Shown piece by piece: positions 24,753 through 36,187 of a DNA stretch of 64,000 nt. The notes beneath the pieces are model-generated. The model was not told the DNA's origin, searched no databases, and saw only the letters and a program-made list of their open reading frames with translations. Source of the DNA: Caulobacter mirabilis (GTDB lineage: Bacteria > Pseudomonadota > Alphaproteobacteria > Caulobacterales > Caulobacteraceae). Position numbers and translations under genes: made by a program. The stretch lies in the NCBI RefSeq assembly GCF_002749615.1, contig NZ_CP024201.1, positions 3,887,001-3,951,000 of the forward strand. Reading direction: 5' to 3'. Within the stretch, counting starts at the first letter, position 1. Each line of letters begins with the position of its first letter.

Positions 24753-26816
24753 TCAGCCGAAGGTCTTGCGCACCCGCACGTAGACCATCATGCCGTTCTC
24801 GTACTGGCGGCTTTCGCGCAGCTGCAGCGGCGAGTTTCCGCGCGGCCCCGCGTAGACCTCCTGGATACGAACAAGATCGCGCTGGGTGAAGTTCTGCAGC
24901 TGCAGCAGGAACTGCAGATCGGGCCGGGGCTTGTACTCGACGTAGGGCGTGACGAAGGCCCGCAGCTCCACGTCCGTGACCCGGTTGTAGCGGTGGTAGG
25001 TCTCCTTCCAGTCGCCGAACACGTCGACGCCCCAGTTCAGCTTCCAGCGCGGCAGATCCTGGCTGAAATGCAGCTCCCATTCCCGGGGGCGCTCCCCGGT
25101 GACGCGACGCATCTCGCCGGTGGTCGGATCGGTCACTTCCGAGTCACGCCACACGACGAAGCCGCGCAACGTCCCGCCGGCGATGCCCATCCGGCCCAGC
25201 GGCAGATTGAAGTCGACCCGCGCCTGATTGCGGGTCCCGTCACCGATGTTGTCCGGCCGGTCGAACCGGGTGCAAGCCGGAGAGGTCACGTCACGCTGGC
25301 CGTTCTGCAGCAGCGGACAGGTGCTGACGACCACCTCGGGGGCCCGATCGATGACGTCGGTCAGCTCGGACCGGCTCAGCGTCAGGGTGATCGCGCCGCT
25401 GCCCCAGAACCGGCGCTCGTAGGCGACCGCGGCGACCCACGCCTGTTCGGGGTTCAGGTTCGGGTTCCCGCTGGTCACCGCGCCGCCGTTCGAGATCTCG
25501 GAGCTGGCGACGAAGTCGTCGAAGTCGAGCTGGCCCACTTCCCGTTCGAGCCGCACCCGGATTTGGTTGGAAGCGTTCGGCGACCAGGTGGCCACGGCCC
25601 TCGGCTTGGCGAAGGACAGCGACTTCTCCAGGACCACGTCGCCTTCCGACTGAATGCGCGAGGTCTCGTACTTCAGCCCGCCTTCCAGGGTCACCGTGGG
25701 AACCGGCTTCCACGTCGCCTGGCCGAACAGCTCAGCCCGCCGTTCCTCGACCCGAACCTTCGCGGCCGGCAGGACCACCGGCGCGCCGTTGATCGAGTAG
25801 TCGGTCTGGCTTTCGAGCCAGTTGAACGCCGCCTCGCCGCCGGTCTCGAACGACAGACGGTCGGACCGGCGATGATTCAGTGAGGCGCGACCGATGCTCT
25901 CGCCGAGCTTGCGGCTGTTGGCGAACCGCTCGGCATCCCCGTCCGCATCATAGCGCGCCTTGAAGTCCTGCGACTCCAGCTGCTGCAGGAACAGCGTCTC
26001 GATCTTGGTGCGCGGTCCCAGGTCACGGGCGTAGCGCAGGCCGACCTCACCGCGAAGCTCCTCGTCGTGCTCGCGGCTCTCGACGAGGCTTCCGGAGTCG
26101 AACGCGTCGCGCTCGCCGTAGAAGAACCGCTCGAGGAAGAGCCTGCCGTTGACCCGGAACTTGCCGCCGGCCAGCGGCGTCTCGAAGGCGCCGGTGCCGA
26201 CGACCTGGAGACCGTCGCCCTCGACCTGCATGTCGGCCCGGTCGATCAGGGCGCCGGCGCCGTCCCGCTGGACGAGCAGGCCGTCTCCCGCGCCGTCGTC
26301 CAGGAACCCGGCCATCACCAGCGACCCTTCCAGGGCCTTGCCGTCGCCCCGTCGCGTGCCTTCCAGGCGGATGCCGGGGTTGTTGCGGCCGTCGTAGATG
26401 AAGTTGTTGACCACCGAGATCAGGCCCGTGGTCGAGGCTCCGCCCTTGCGCACGATGTTGGCCAGGACCGTCTTGCCCTGCATGTCGATGCCCGGCGCGC
26501 CGCCGCGGATCACGTCGATCCGCTCGACCTGGCTGGCGGGGATGCGGCGCAGGATGTTCTGCAGGTCGTCGCTCTTGCTGGTGGGCCGGTCGCCGTCGAT
26601 CAGCACATTTCCCGCCGCGCCCGCGAAGCCGCGGACGCCCGAGCCCTGGTCCAGCGCAAAGCCCGGCAGGCGAGCGATCATGTCGTTGGCGGTGTTGGGC
26701 TGGGCGTCGGCGAAGAAGGCGGCCGGATACGAAATCACGCCCTGCGCCTGCGTTTCCGCGGGCGGTGTCTCGGCCGGTGCGGCGATCGCCGCGGCGGCCA
26801 GCAACAGATAGCTCAT
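24753..26816 (-). CDS. TonB-dependent outer-membrane receptor
   Basis: A 687-residue protein with a short hydrophobic leader (MSYLLLAAAAIAAP). A plug domain at about 30-150 shows NDMIARLPGFALDQGSG, VLIDGDRPTSKSDDL and IERIDVIRGGAPGIDMQGK-type motifs, followed by a beta barrel to the terminal aromatic-type VRKTFG. It lacks an N-terminal signalling extension and carboxypeptidase-like repeat. Imports an unknown ligand powered by TonB-ExbBD. The LPxF/DxGSGVRGF form of the plug resembles the Caulobacter-type receptors induced with peptide or sugar uptake. The neighbouring POT transporter hints at peptides, but this is weak inference. Confidence 0.87.
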   Translation of the reverse strand: MSYLLLAAAAIAAPAETPPAETQAQGVISYPAAFFADAQPNTANDMIARLPGFALDQGSGVRGFAGAAGNVLIDGDRPTSKSDDLQNILRRIPASQVERIDVIRGGAPGIDMQGKTVLANIVRKGGASTTGLISVVNNFIYDGRNNPGIRLEGTRRGDGKALEGSLVMAGFLDDGAGDGLLVQRDGAGALIDRADMQVEGDGLQVVGTGAFETPLAGGKFRVNGRLFLERFFYGERDAFDSGSLVESREHDEELRGEVGLRYARDLGPRTKIETLFLQQLESQDFKARYDADGDAERFANSRKLGESIGRASLNHRRSDRLSFETGGEAAFNWLESQTDYSINGAPVVLPAAKVRVEERRAELFGQATWKPVPTVTLEGGLKYETSRIQSEGDVVLEKSLSFAKPRAVATWSPNASNQIRVRLEREVGQLDFDDFVASSEISNGGAVTSGNPNLNPEQAWVAAVAYERRFWGSGAITLTLSRSELTDVIDRAPEVVVSTCPLLQNGQRDVTSPACTRFDRPDNIGDGTRNQARVDFNLPLGRMGIAGGTLRGFVVWRDSEVTDPTTGEMRRVTGERPREWELHFSQDLPRWKLNWGVDVFGDWKETYHRYNRVTDVELRAFVTPYVEYKPRPDLQFLLQLQNFTQRDLVRIQEVYAGPRGNSPLQLRESRQYENGMMVYVRVRKTFG

Positions 26817-26934
26817 AGCGCGCTCCCCGAGGCTCTCCCCAGGCCTCTTTCGGAGCGGAGGCTGACGCGCGTCTCCCCCCGAGACACGTTACAACGCTGA
26901 AATCTGGATTAAATCGGCGAAAGGTGGTCGGCGA

Positions 26935-28365
26935 TCAGACAGCCGTGCCGCCGACCGTCAGGCCCGTGATCTTCAGCGACGGCTGGGCCACGCCGACCGG
27001 CACGCCTTGCCCCGCCTTCCCGCAGACGCCCACGCCCGGGTCGATCGCGAAGTCGTCCCCGATCATGGTCACTCGGGTCAGGGCGCTGGGGCCGTCGCCG
27101 ATCAGGGTCGCGCCCTTCACCGGCTTGGTCAGCTTGCCGTCCTCGATCAGCCAGGCCTCGACGCACTGGAACACGAACTTGCCGTTGGTGATGTCGACCT
27201 GGCCGCCGCCGAGCTTGGCGCAGTAGAGCCCACGCTTGGTGGAGGCGATCATCTCCGCCTGGGGGGTCGAGCCGCCGAGCATGCCAGTGTTGGTCATTCG
27301 CGGCATCGGCATGTGGGCGTAGGACTGTCGGCGGGCGTTGCCGGTCGGCGCCATCCCCATCAGGCGGGCCGACATGCGGTCGTGCATGTAGCCGACCAGG
27401 ATGCCGTCCTCGATCAGGATCGTCCGCTCGGTCGGCGTGCCCTCGTCGTCGACGGTCAGCGACCCCCGGCGGCCGGCCATCGTGCCGTCGTCGAAGACCG
27501 TTACGCCCGGCGCCGCGACCCGCTCGCCGATCCGTCCGGAGAAGGCCGACAGGCCCTTGCGGTTGAAGTCGCCCTCCAGGCCATGGCCCACCGCCTCATG
27601 CAGCAGCACGCCGTTCCAGCCCGGGCCAAGGACGACGTCCATCTCGCCGGCCGGGCAATCGACCGCGTCGAGATTGACCATCGCCTGGGCGAGGGCCTCG
27701 TCGACCTGCTCCCGCCATTTGTCCGGCGAGATCCAGGCCTCGAACCCGGCGCGGCCGCCGGCGCCCGACGTGCCGGTCTCTCGGCGGCCGTCCCGCTCGA
27801 CGGTGACCTGGACGTTCACCCGCACCAGCGGTCGGACATCGCGGATCAGCCGGCCATCGGCGCGGAGGATTTCGACCGTCCGCCGCTCGCCGGCCAGCGA
27901 GGCCATGACCTGGACCACCCGCGGGTCCCGGGCGCGGGCGAAGGCGTCGATCTCCTGCAGCAGGGCGACCTTGTCGGAGAAGCCGGGCGAGGCGACAGGG
28001 TCGTCTTCGCCGTAGAGCTTGGTGTTGGTGGCGCGCGGCGCGTCCGCGGCGACGCCGTCGTAGCCGCGGCGGGCCAGCTTGGCCGAGTCGGCCGCGCGGC
28101 GGATCGCCGCCTCGCTGATCTCGCTGGCGTGAGCGTAGCCGGCGGTCTCGCCGGCCACCACGCGCAGGCCGAAACCTTCCCCCGAATCGTAGCTGGCGGT
28201 CTTCAGCCGACCGTCGTCGAAGACGAAGGCCTCGCTTTCGGAACGCTCGAGGAACAGCTCCCCGTCGTCGGCCCCGGCCAGGGCCTCGCCGAGAATTTCG
28301 CGAGCGCGTTCGGGATCGACGCCGGCGGCGTCCAGCAGGGAGGGGGCGAGTACGGAAGCGGTCAT
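26935..28365 (-). CDS. tldD: Metalloprotease TldD
   Basis: A 476-residue TldD subunit with the zinc site HEAVGH (256-261) in GVLLHEAVGHGLEGD and the family C-terminus GVCGKAGQGVPVGVAQPSLKI. TldD pairs with TldE to make a threading protease that cuts unfolded peptides and processes microcin-like or quinone-related peptides. The partner tldE is not in the window. The gene stands alone, upstream of the GIN operon's 3' end. Confidence 0.93.
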   Translation of the reverse strand: MTASVLAPSLLDAAGVDPERAREILGEALAGADDGELFLERSESEAFVFDDGRLKTASYDSGEGFGLRVVAGETAGYAHASEISEAAIRRAADSAKLARRGYDGVAADAPRATNTKLYGEDDPVASPGFSDKVALLQEIDAFARARDPRVVQVMASLAGERRTVEILRADGRLIRDVRPLVRVNVQVTVERDGRRETGTSGAGGRAGFEAWISPDKWREQVDEALAQAMVNLDAVDCPAGEMDVVLGPGWNGVLLHEAVGHGLEGDFNRKGLSAFSGRIGERVAAPGVTVFDDGTMAGRRGSLTVDDEGTPTERTILIEDGILVGYMHDRMSARLMGMAPTGNARRQSYAHMPMPRMTNTGMLGGSTPQAEMIASTKRGLYCAKLGGGQVDITNGKFVFQCVEAWLIEDGKLTKPVKGATLIGDGPSALTRVTMIGDDFAIDPGVGVCGKAGQGVPVGVAQPSLKITGLTVGGTAV

Positions 28366-28399
28366 GCCCTACAGGTAGGAGCTTTGACCGCTTTCGTCA

Positions 28400-29140
28400 T
28401 CAGTTCGCCTCATGCACCTCGCCCGAACCGTCGACCTGGGTCTCCAGGGACGTGGGCTTCTGGCGCAGGTAGACATCCCCGCTGCCGGAGATTTCAGCGC
28501 GAACCTTGCCCGTCGCCGCGACCTTGACCTCGCCGCTGCCGACGACCTTTACGTTGGCGTCGCCGGCGCTGACCGTGCTCAGGTCGGCGTCGCCCGACCC
28601 CTGTACGGTCACCGCGAGACGGTCCGCGCGCCCTTCGAGAACGGCGTCGCCGCTGCCGTTGATCTCGACGCTCAGGTTCTCCTGATCGAAATTCGCCACC
28701 TTCAGCTTCGCGGAGCCGTTGATCACGAAACGACGAACCGACGGCGCGATGACGTTCACTTCCAGGTCGTCGGAGTCGAGCCGGACCGCGTCGGCCTCGG
28801 GCTTCAGGAACAGGCGGCCGTTCTCCAGGGCGATGAAGGGAAGGATTTCGGCCGGCCCCTCGATGACGACCTCGGACGTGTCGCCTTGTGCGTAGATGAC
28901 CTGCCCGGGCAGATCGATCTGCAGCAGGTCGCCGCCGCTCCAGGGTATGTTGCGGACCTCATCCGGCGTGCGGGCGCCGGACGAGGGCCCATTGATGCTG
29001 ACGCCGATGTTGCGCCACTTCTCGGGCCAGACCCAGCCGTTGGCGGCCAGGTCGCGGCCGGCGATGGCCGTGACGCCCGCCAGACAGCCGAGGGCCAGCA
29101 CGAAGCCGGCGACGGCGATGATGACCAGTGAACGGATCAT
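28400..29140 (-). CDS. GIN-domain (DUF2807) membrane-anchored protein
   Basis: A 246-residue protein with one N-terminal membrane segment (MIRSLVIIAVAGFVLALGCLAG) and an exported right-handed beta helix of DUF2807/GIN type. Repeated turns are visible as INGSGDAVL, VQGSGDADL, VVGSGEVKV, ISGSGDVYL and VDGSGEVHE. The role of GIN domains is unknown, though they often follow PadR-HAAS gene pairs that respond to envelope state. Here it is the last gene of exactly such a trio. Confidence 0.85.
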   Translation of the reverse strand: MIRSLVIIAVAGFVLALGCLAGVTAIAGRDLAANGWVWPEKWRNIGVSINGPSSGARTPDEVRNIPWSGGDLLQIDLPGQVIYAQGDTSEVVIEGPAEILPFIALENGRLFLKPEADAVRLDSDDLEVNVIAPSVRRFVINGSAKLKVANFDQENLSVEINGSGDAVLEGRADRLAVTVQGSGDADLSTVSAGDANVKVVGSGEVKVAATGKVRAEISGSGDVYLRQKPTSLETQVDGSGEVHEAN

Positions 29141-29151
29141 GACGCGGCCCC

Positions 29152-29718
29152 TCAGCGCTGCGGTTCGATGGCCGGCTTGAGCAGCCGGTAGTGAAGGCGG
29201 GCGTACCAGACCAGGGCGTTGACCAGGCCGACGGTGACCAGCGCGAGGATGGCGCCGAAGCAGGTCGCGAGGCCCATCATGCCGACGCCGGCCAGGATGG
29301 CGACGATCGGCCCGCCAGGCGGCTCGGTGAACGGACCAGCGGTCATCACCACCCCGCCCCCGACGAACAGGGCGATCACCGCCAGGAACAGGCCGAACAA
29401 GGTCCCCAGCACGCCCATCAGGATCGGCAGCAGGATCAGGATGTCGATCGCGCCCAGCCCCAGCACCGCGAAGACGGCGCCGGCGGCGGCCGAGGTGGAC
29501 TTCTCCTCCTCCCAGCGCTTCAGCCCGGCCTCGGCGCGGAGTTCGCGGGCGAGACGATCGGGGCTGCCCAGCGCATCGGCCACTTCAGCTTCGGTGCGGC
29601 CGGCGGCCAGACCGTCGGTGAAGTGGGCCTCATAGTCGGCGGTGATGTCCACGATGGCGGTGGCCGGAAGCCCGGCCAGGCCGCGGCTCAGGCGGGTCAT
29701 GAACTCGGCGCGCGTCAT
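29152..29718 (-). CDS. HAAS/DUF1700-type membrane signalling protein
   Basis: The start at 29718 overlaps the PadR stop (ATGA). The 188-residue product begins with the HAAS helical domain MTRAEFMTRLSRGLAGLP ... ITADYEAHFTDGLAAGRTEAEVADALGSPDRLARELRAE. Four membrane helices follow (about 75-180). HAAS proteins encoded next to PadR regulators are thought to bind them and control their activity. Co-transcribed with PadR and the GIN-domain gene. Confidence 0.85.
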   Translation of the reverse strand: MTRAEFMTRLSRGLAGLPATAIVDITADYEAHFTDGLAAGRTEAEVADALGSPDRLARELRAEAGLKRWEEEKSTSAAAGAVFAVLGLGAIDILILLPILMGVLGTLFGLFLAVIALFVGGGVVMTAGPFTEPPGGPIVAILAGVGMMGLATCFGAILALVTVGLVNALVWYARLHYRLLKPAIEPQR

Positions 29719-30041
29719 GCCTCGGCTCCCAGGATGGCGTCCACGGCGGCGGTGAAGGCGGCCCATTCGCTCTTCTGCTGGGCGAGGCTGGCCTTACCGG
29801 CGTCGGTCAAACGGTAGTATTTGCGCGGCGGGCCGCTGGGCGACTCCACCAGATAGGTGTCCACCAGCCCATCCGTCTGAAGACGGCGCATGAGCGGGTA
29901 GATGGTCCCCTCCCCCATATCGATGTCCTTCGCGAGCTGACTTGCGATCTCGTAGGCGTAGCTGTCGTCGCGCGACAGCAGGGCCAGCACGCACAGCGCC
30001 AGCACGCCCTTCTTGAGTTGAATTTCGATGGCTTCCGGCAC
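29715..30041 (-). CDS. PadR-family transcriptional regulator
   Basis: A 108-residue PadR-s1 regulator: winged helix in LALLSRDDSYAYEIASQLAKDIDMGEGTIYPLMRRLQTDGLV, then the wing and dimerisation helix SGPPRKYYRLTDAGKASL. These act as dimeric repressors that release DNA on ligand or protein binding. First gene of the PadR-HAAS-GIN operon, probably autoregulated from the region at 30042-30393. Confidence 0.88.
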   Translation of the reverse strand: MPEAIEIQLKKGVLALCVLALLSRDDSYAYEIASQLAKDIDMGEGTIYPLMRRLQTDGLVDTYLVESPSGPPRKYYRLTDAGKASLAQQKSEWAAFTAAVDAILGAEA

Positions 30042-30393
30042 GGCGTCCTGATCCTCGTTTCGACACCCTTCTAACGCACGATACCGATCAATACAAGGTA
30101 GCTTCCATTACATGATAGCAATGCGCCGATCAGGGCCTCGATCGGGCCGAAAGCGCGAGTCGTTGCGAGCCCCTCGCAACTAGGCCCCATAAGGCCGGAC
30201 CTGTGACGGCGAGGCGCTTGGCAAGGGGGTATGATCCGCGTATTCACGCCCCCGTTAAGGCGTGGAGGGGCGTCGCATTTAAGCTCGCGCACGCGGGTGC
30301 GGCGGCGCCTCTCTCGGAACATGGATTGAAAGCCGGCTACGGACGGACCGAGACTCTCGGGCCGGCCGCCGGCGGAGCGGGCCAGAGAGGGTC
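30042..30393. promoter_or_regulatory. Divergent control region, padR operon / cytochrome oxidase operon
   Basis: This 352-base stretch has no convincing gene; the short frames at 30071-30322 and 30203-30397 are low-complexity and arginine-rich. It holds an AT-richer segment just before padR (30060-30120) suited to a promoter. A perfect 8-bp hairpin GTTGCGAG-ccc-CTCGCAAC is at 30162-30180, and a 6-bp hairpin CACGCC/GGCGTG at 30245-30264. GAGAGGG is the ctaC ribosome-binding site. Confidence 0.55.
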
Positions 30394-33023
<2,630 letters not shown>

Positions 33024-33050
33024 TCCGCTTGAGATAATCGGACGCACGAA

Positions 33051-33085
33051 AAGGGCGCGTCGGGGTTGGACCCCGGCGCGCCCTT
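33051..33085 (+). terminator. Hairpin between ctaD and ctaB
   Basis: An outer stem AAGGGCGCG/CGCGCCCTT encloses an inner CGGGG/CCCCG stem. Only a weak T-tract follows (CCTCTATT). It may lower read-through so that assembly factors are made at lower level than the catalytic subunits. Confidence 0.6.
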
Positions 33086-33105
33086 CCTCTATTAAGCCCT
33101 CGCCC

Positions 33106-34086
33106 ATGACCAAATCCGCAGCCCTTCAAGGCCGCGCCGCCAAGCCGGCGCTGTGGTCCGACTACCTGCAACTGCTCAAGCCGCGGGTGATGTCGCTCGT
33201 CGTCTTCACCGCCGCGACCGGCCTGGTCTGCTCGGGCGCGAAGATGAATCCGCTGCTCGCCGCCGTCGCCATCCTGTGCATCGCCATCGGGGCCGGCGCC
33301 TCGGGCGCGCTGAACATGTGGTTCGACGCCGACATCGACGCCCACATGGCCCGCACCCGCGCCCGGCCGGTGCCGTCGGGCAAGGTCCAGGGCGCCGAAG
33401 CGGCGACCATGGGCATCGTGCTGTCGCTGTTCTCGGTGATGCTGCTGGGCGTGGCCACCAACTGGCTGGCCGCCGGGCTGCTGGCCTTCACCATCTTCTT
33501 CTACGCCGTCGTCTACACGATGTGGCTGAAGCGCTGGACGCCTCAGAACATCGTCATAGGCGGCCTGGCCGGCGCCCTGCCGCCGGCCATCGGCTGGGCG
33601 GCCGCCGGCGGCTCGGCGCCGCTGAACGCCTGGCTGATGGTCCTGATCATCTTCATGTGGACCCCGCCGCACGCCTGGGCGCTGGCGCTGTACACCTCGC
33701 AGGACTACGCCAAGGTCGGGGTGCCGATGATGCCGGTCGCCCGCGGCGCGGCCTCCACCCGCAAGCAGATCTTCGTCTACTCGCTGCTCTTCGTGCCCAT
33801 CTGCCTGGCGCCCGCGGCGACGGGCCTGGGCGGTCCGATCTTCCTGGCCATCGCGGCGGCCGGCGGCCTGATCTTCCTGCTGCTGGCCTGGCGCGTGTTC
33901 CGCTCCAAGGCCGGCGACGCGCCGGACGAGCGCATCGAGGGCGAGGACCGCCTCTACGCCGTGCGGGCCGGCGCCAAGGACGCCCGCAACCTGTTCGCCT
34001 TCTCGATCCTGTACCTGACCCTGCTGTTCGCCGCCCTGCTGGCCGAGCACCTGATCGGGGTCGCCCCCCTGGAGCTGCTGCCTTGA
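33106..34086 (+). CDS. ctaB: Protohaem IX farnesyltransferase (haem O synthase)
   Basis: A 326-residue UbiA-superfamily enzyme with NMWFDADIDAHMARTRARPVP, the DxxxD prenyl-diphosphate site, and eight or nine helices. It converts haem B to haem O, the precursor of haem A for ctaD. Its stop codon overlaps the TTG start of the small gene that follows. Confidence 0.93.
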   Translation: MTKSAALQGRAAKPALWSDYLQLLKPRVMSLVVFTAATGLVCSGAKMNPLLAAVAILCIAIGAGASGALNMWFDADIDAHMARTRARPVPSGKVQGAEAATMGIVLSLFSVMLLGVATNWLAAGLLAFTIFFYAVVYTMWLKRWTPQNIVIGGLAGALPPAIGWAAAGGSAPLNAWLMVLIIFMWTPPHAWALALYTSQDYAKVGVPMMPVARGAASTRKQIFVYSLLFVPICLAPAATGLGGPIFLAIAAAGGLIFLLLAWRVFRSKAGDAPDERIEGEDRLYAVRAGAKDARNLFAFSILYLTLLFAALLAEHLIGVAPLELLP

Positions 34087-34268
34087 GCGAGCCGCAAGAC
34101 GCCGAGACCCCTCCCCCGCCGGCGCCGCCGGTCGATCAGGCCGCACTGGACAAGGCGCGCCGCGGACGGAACATCGCCATCGCGGTCGGCCTCGTGGCCT
34201 TCATCGTTATCGTGTACGCCGTGACCCTCATCCGGATGGGAGGAAACATTGGCGCCCGCCCCTTCTGA
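34083..34268 (+). CDS. Small membrane protein of the ctaB-ctaG junction (CoxF-like)
   Basis: A 61-residue frame starting at TTG 34083 (overlapping the ctaB stop) and ending 20 bases inside ctaG. The sequence is a Pro-rich N-terminus (PQDAETPPPPAPP), a short basic helix (KARRGRN) and one membrane helix (IAIAVGLVAFIVIVYAVTLI). Small single-helix genes occupy this slot in many alphaproteobacterial oxidase operons and are often annotated as CoxF or assembly protein. Both flanking overlaps and the membrane helix support expression. No ATG is available. Confidence 0.7.
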   Translation: MSEPQDAETPPPPAPPVDQAALDKARRGRNIAIAVGLVAFIVIVYAVTLIRMGGNIGARPF

Positions 34269-34851
34269 CAAGCCCTCCAAGTCGAGGATGAGCAAGAACG
34301 CCCGCCTGGGGCTGATCTGCGGCGCGGCGTTCTTCGGCATGGTCGGCGCGGCCTACGCCTCGGTGCCGCTCTACCGCATGTTCTGCCAGGTCACCGGTTT
34401 CGACGGCACCGTCCGCAAGGCCGACGCCAAGCCGGACCAGGTCCTGGACCGCGAGGTGACGATCCGGTTCGACGCCAACGTCCGCAACCTGCCCTGGGAC
34501 TTCAAGCCCGAGCAGGTCACCCAGGACGTGAAGATCGGCGACACCGGGCTGGCCTTCTACAAGGTGACCAACAACGGCGATAAGCCGATCACCGGCCGGG
34601 CCAGCTACAACGTCGTCCCCGAATCGGCCGGCGCCTACTTCCAGAAGCTCGAATGCTTCTGTTTCACCGACCAGACCATCCAGCCCGGCCAGACGATGGA
34701 GTTTCCTGTCGTCTACTTCGTGGATCCGAAGTTCGCTGCGGATTTCGAGACCAAGGGCGTTCAGGAAGTCACCCTTTCCTACACCTTCTTCCCTTCGACG
34801 GAGGGAAGCGGGACGCCGCCTCTTGGCGGAAGCGTCGGGGCGGGTCTATAG
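34249..34851 (+). CDS. ctaG: Cytochrome c oxidase assembly factor CtaG/Cox11
   Basis: Starts at TTG 34249, with GGGAGG six bases upstream and inside the preceding small gene. The 200-residue protein has one N-terminal membrane helix (LGLICGAAFFGMVGAAYA), then the Cox11 domain: PLYRMFCQVTGFDGT and the Cu(I)-binding ECFCFTDQTIQPGQ. It delivers copper to the CuB site of ctaD from the periplasm. Confidence 0.93.
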   Translation: MAPAPSDKPSKSRMSKNARLGLICGAAFFGMVGAAYASVPLYRMFCQVTGFDGTVRKADAKPDQVLDREVTIRFDANVRNLPWDFKPEQVTQDVKIGDTGLAFYKVTNNGDKPITGRASYNVVPESAGAYFQKLECFCFTDQTIQPGQTMEFPVVYFVDPKFAADFETKGVQEVTLSYTFFPSTEGSGTPPLGGSVGAGL

Positions 34852-34911
34852 CACACGGGAATTTTCGGGACGGCGGGCCGTCCTGGGGGAATTAGAGGTT
34901 CAGGCACGATC

Positions 34912-35829
34912 ATGGCCCACGGCGCCGTAAAGCACGACTATCACCTGGTGAATCCCAGCCCCTGGCCCTTCGTGGGCTCGGTGGCGGCGACGATCATGAT
35001 GATCGGCGCGGTGTCCTGGATGAAGGGCATTATCCCGCTGAACGAGAAGGACGGCGTGGACCTGTGGGAACTGCTGTTCTCCAAGGGCCATCCCTGGCTG
35101 TTCCTCGCGGGCCTGGCCGGCATCCTCTACACGATGTTCGGCTGGTGGAGCGACGTGATCAAGGAAGCCAACGCCGGCGATCACACCCCGATCGTCTCGC
35201 TGCACCTACGCTACGGCATGATCATGTTCATCGCCTCCGAGGTGATGTTCTTCGTGGCGTGGTTCTGGATCTTCTTCGAAATGGCGCTCTTCCAGGAGCA
35301 CCGCACCCTGACGCCCGCGATCGGCAACTTCGAAGGCGTGGCCGAGGCCTGGAAGCAGTGGCCGCCCAAGGGCATCGAGCTGGTCCCGGCCTTCCACCTG
35401 CCGCTGGTCAACACCCTGACCCTGCTGCTGTCCGGCACCACCGTGACCTGGGCTCACCACGCCCTGCAGCAAGGCGACCGCAAGGGCGCCAAGCTCGCCC
35501 TGGCCCTGACCATCGTGCTCGGCGTGCTGTTCACCTGCATCCAGGTCTACGAGTACCAGCACATCCTGCACGAGAAGCTCTTCTACTCGGAAGAAGCCGT
35601 GAACTCGGGCCTGTACGGCTCGTCCTTCTTCATGGCCACGGGTTTCCACGGCTTCCACGTCCTGATCGGCACCATCTTCCTGGCGGTCTGCTTCATCCGC
35701 CTGCTGAACGGCGCCTTCACCCCGAAGCAGCACTTCGGCTTCGAGGCGGCGGCCTGGTACTGGCACTTCGTCGACGTGGTGTGGCTGTTCCTGTTCGCCT
35801 TCATCTACGTCATCTTCGGGACCCCGTAG
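34912..35829 (+). CDS. ctaE: Cytochrome c oxidase subunit III
   Basis: A 305-residue subunit III: seven helices, HDYHLVNPSPWPFVGS at the N-terminus, FASEVMFFVAWFW-type segment (FIASEVMFFVAWFWIFFE), ending HFVDVVWLFLFAFIYVIFG. It stabilises proton uptake and turnover of subunit I. Followed after one base by DUF983. Confidence 0.95.
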   Translation: MAHGAVKHDYHLVNPSPWPFVGSVAATIMMIGAVSWMKGIIPLNEKDGVDLWELLFSKGHPWLFLAGLAGILYTMFGWWSDVIKEANAGDHTPIVSLHLRYGMIMFIASEVMFFVAWFWIFFEMALFQEHRTLTPAIGNFEGVAEAWKQWPPKGIELVPAFHLPLVNTLTLLLSGTTVTWAHHALQQGDRKGAKLALALTIVLGVLFTCIQVYEYQHILHEKLFYSEEAVNSGLYGSSFFMATGFHGFHVLIGTIFLAVCFIRLLNGAFTPKQHFGFEAAAWYWHFVDVVWLFLFAFIYVIFGTP

Positions 35830-35830
35830 G

Positions 35831-36187
35831 ATGACGAACCCTTACGCGGCTGGGGCGGCTGGTCGCTGCCCCAGCTGCGGCGAGGGCTGCCTGTTCGAGG
35901 GCTTCCTCAAGGTGGCCCCCCAATGCGAAGCCTGCGGCTTCGATCTGAAGGCGGCCGACTCCGGAGACGGACCGGCCGTTTTCGTTATCCTGATCGGCGG
36001 TTTCCTGGTGGCCTTCGGCGCGGTCTTCACCCAGATCGCCTTCGAGCCGCCCGTCTGGCTCCAGCTGATCGTCTGGCTGCCCCTCACCGTCATCGTCTGC
36101 GCGGGCCTGCTGCGGCCCTTCAAGGGCTTGATGATCGCGGCCCAGTTCACCAACAAGGCCCGGGAGGCCGGACGCGACGATGTCTGA
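35831..36187 (+). CDS. DUF983 membrane protein with zinc-finger-like cysteines
   Basis: A 118-residue protein with two CxxC pairs (CPSCGEGCLF and CEACGF), suggesting a small zinc knuckle, then two membrane helices (about 48-95). DUF983 genes commonly lie between ctaE and surf1 in alphaproteobacteria, implying a role in oxidase biogenesis, but none is proven. Its start lies one base beyond the ctaE stop, and its 3' end overlaps surf1 by eight bases. Confidence 0.85.
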   Translation: MTNPYAAGAAGRCPSCGEGCLFEGFLKVAPQCEACGFDLKAADSGDGPAVFVILIGGFLVAFGAVFTQIAFEPPVWLQLIVWLPLTVIVCAGLLRPFKGLMIAAQFTNKAREAGRDDV

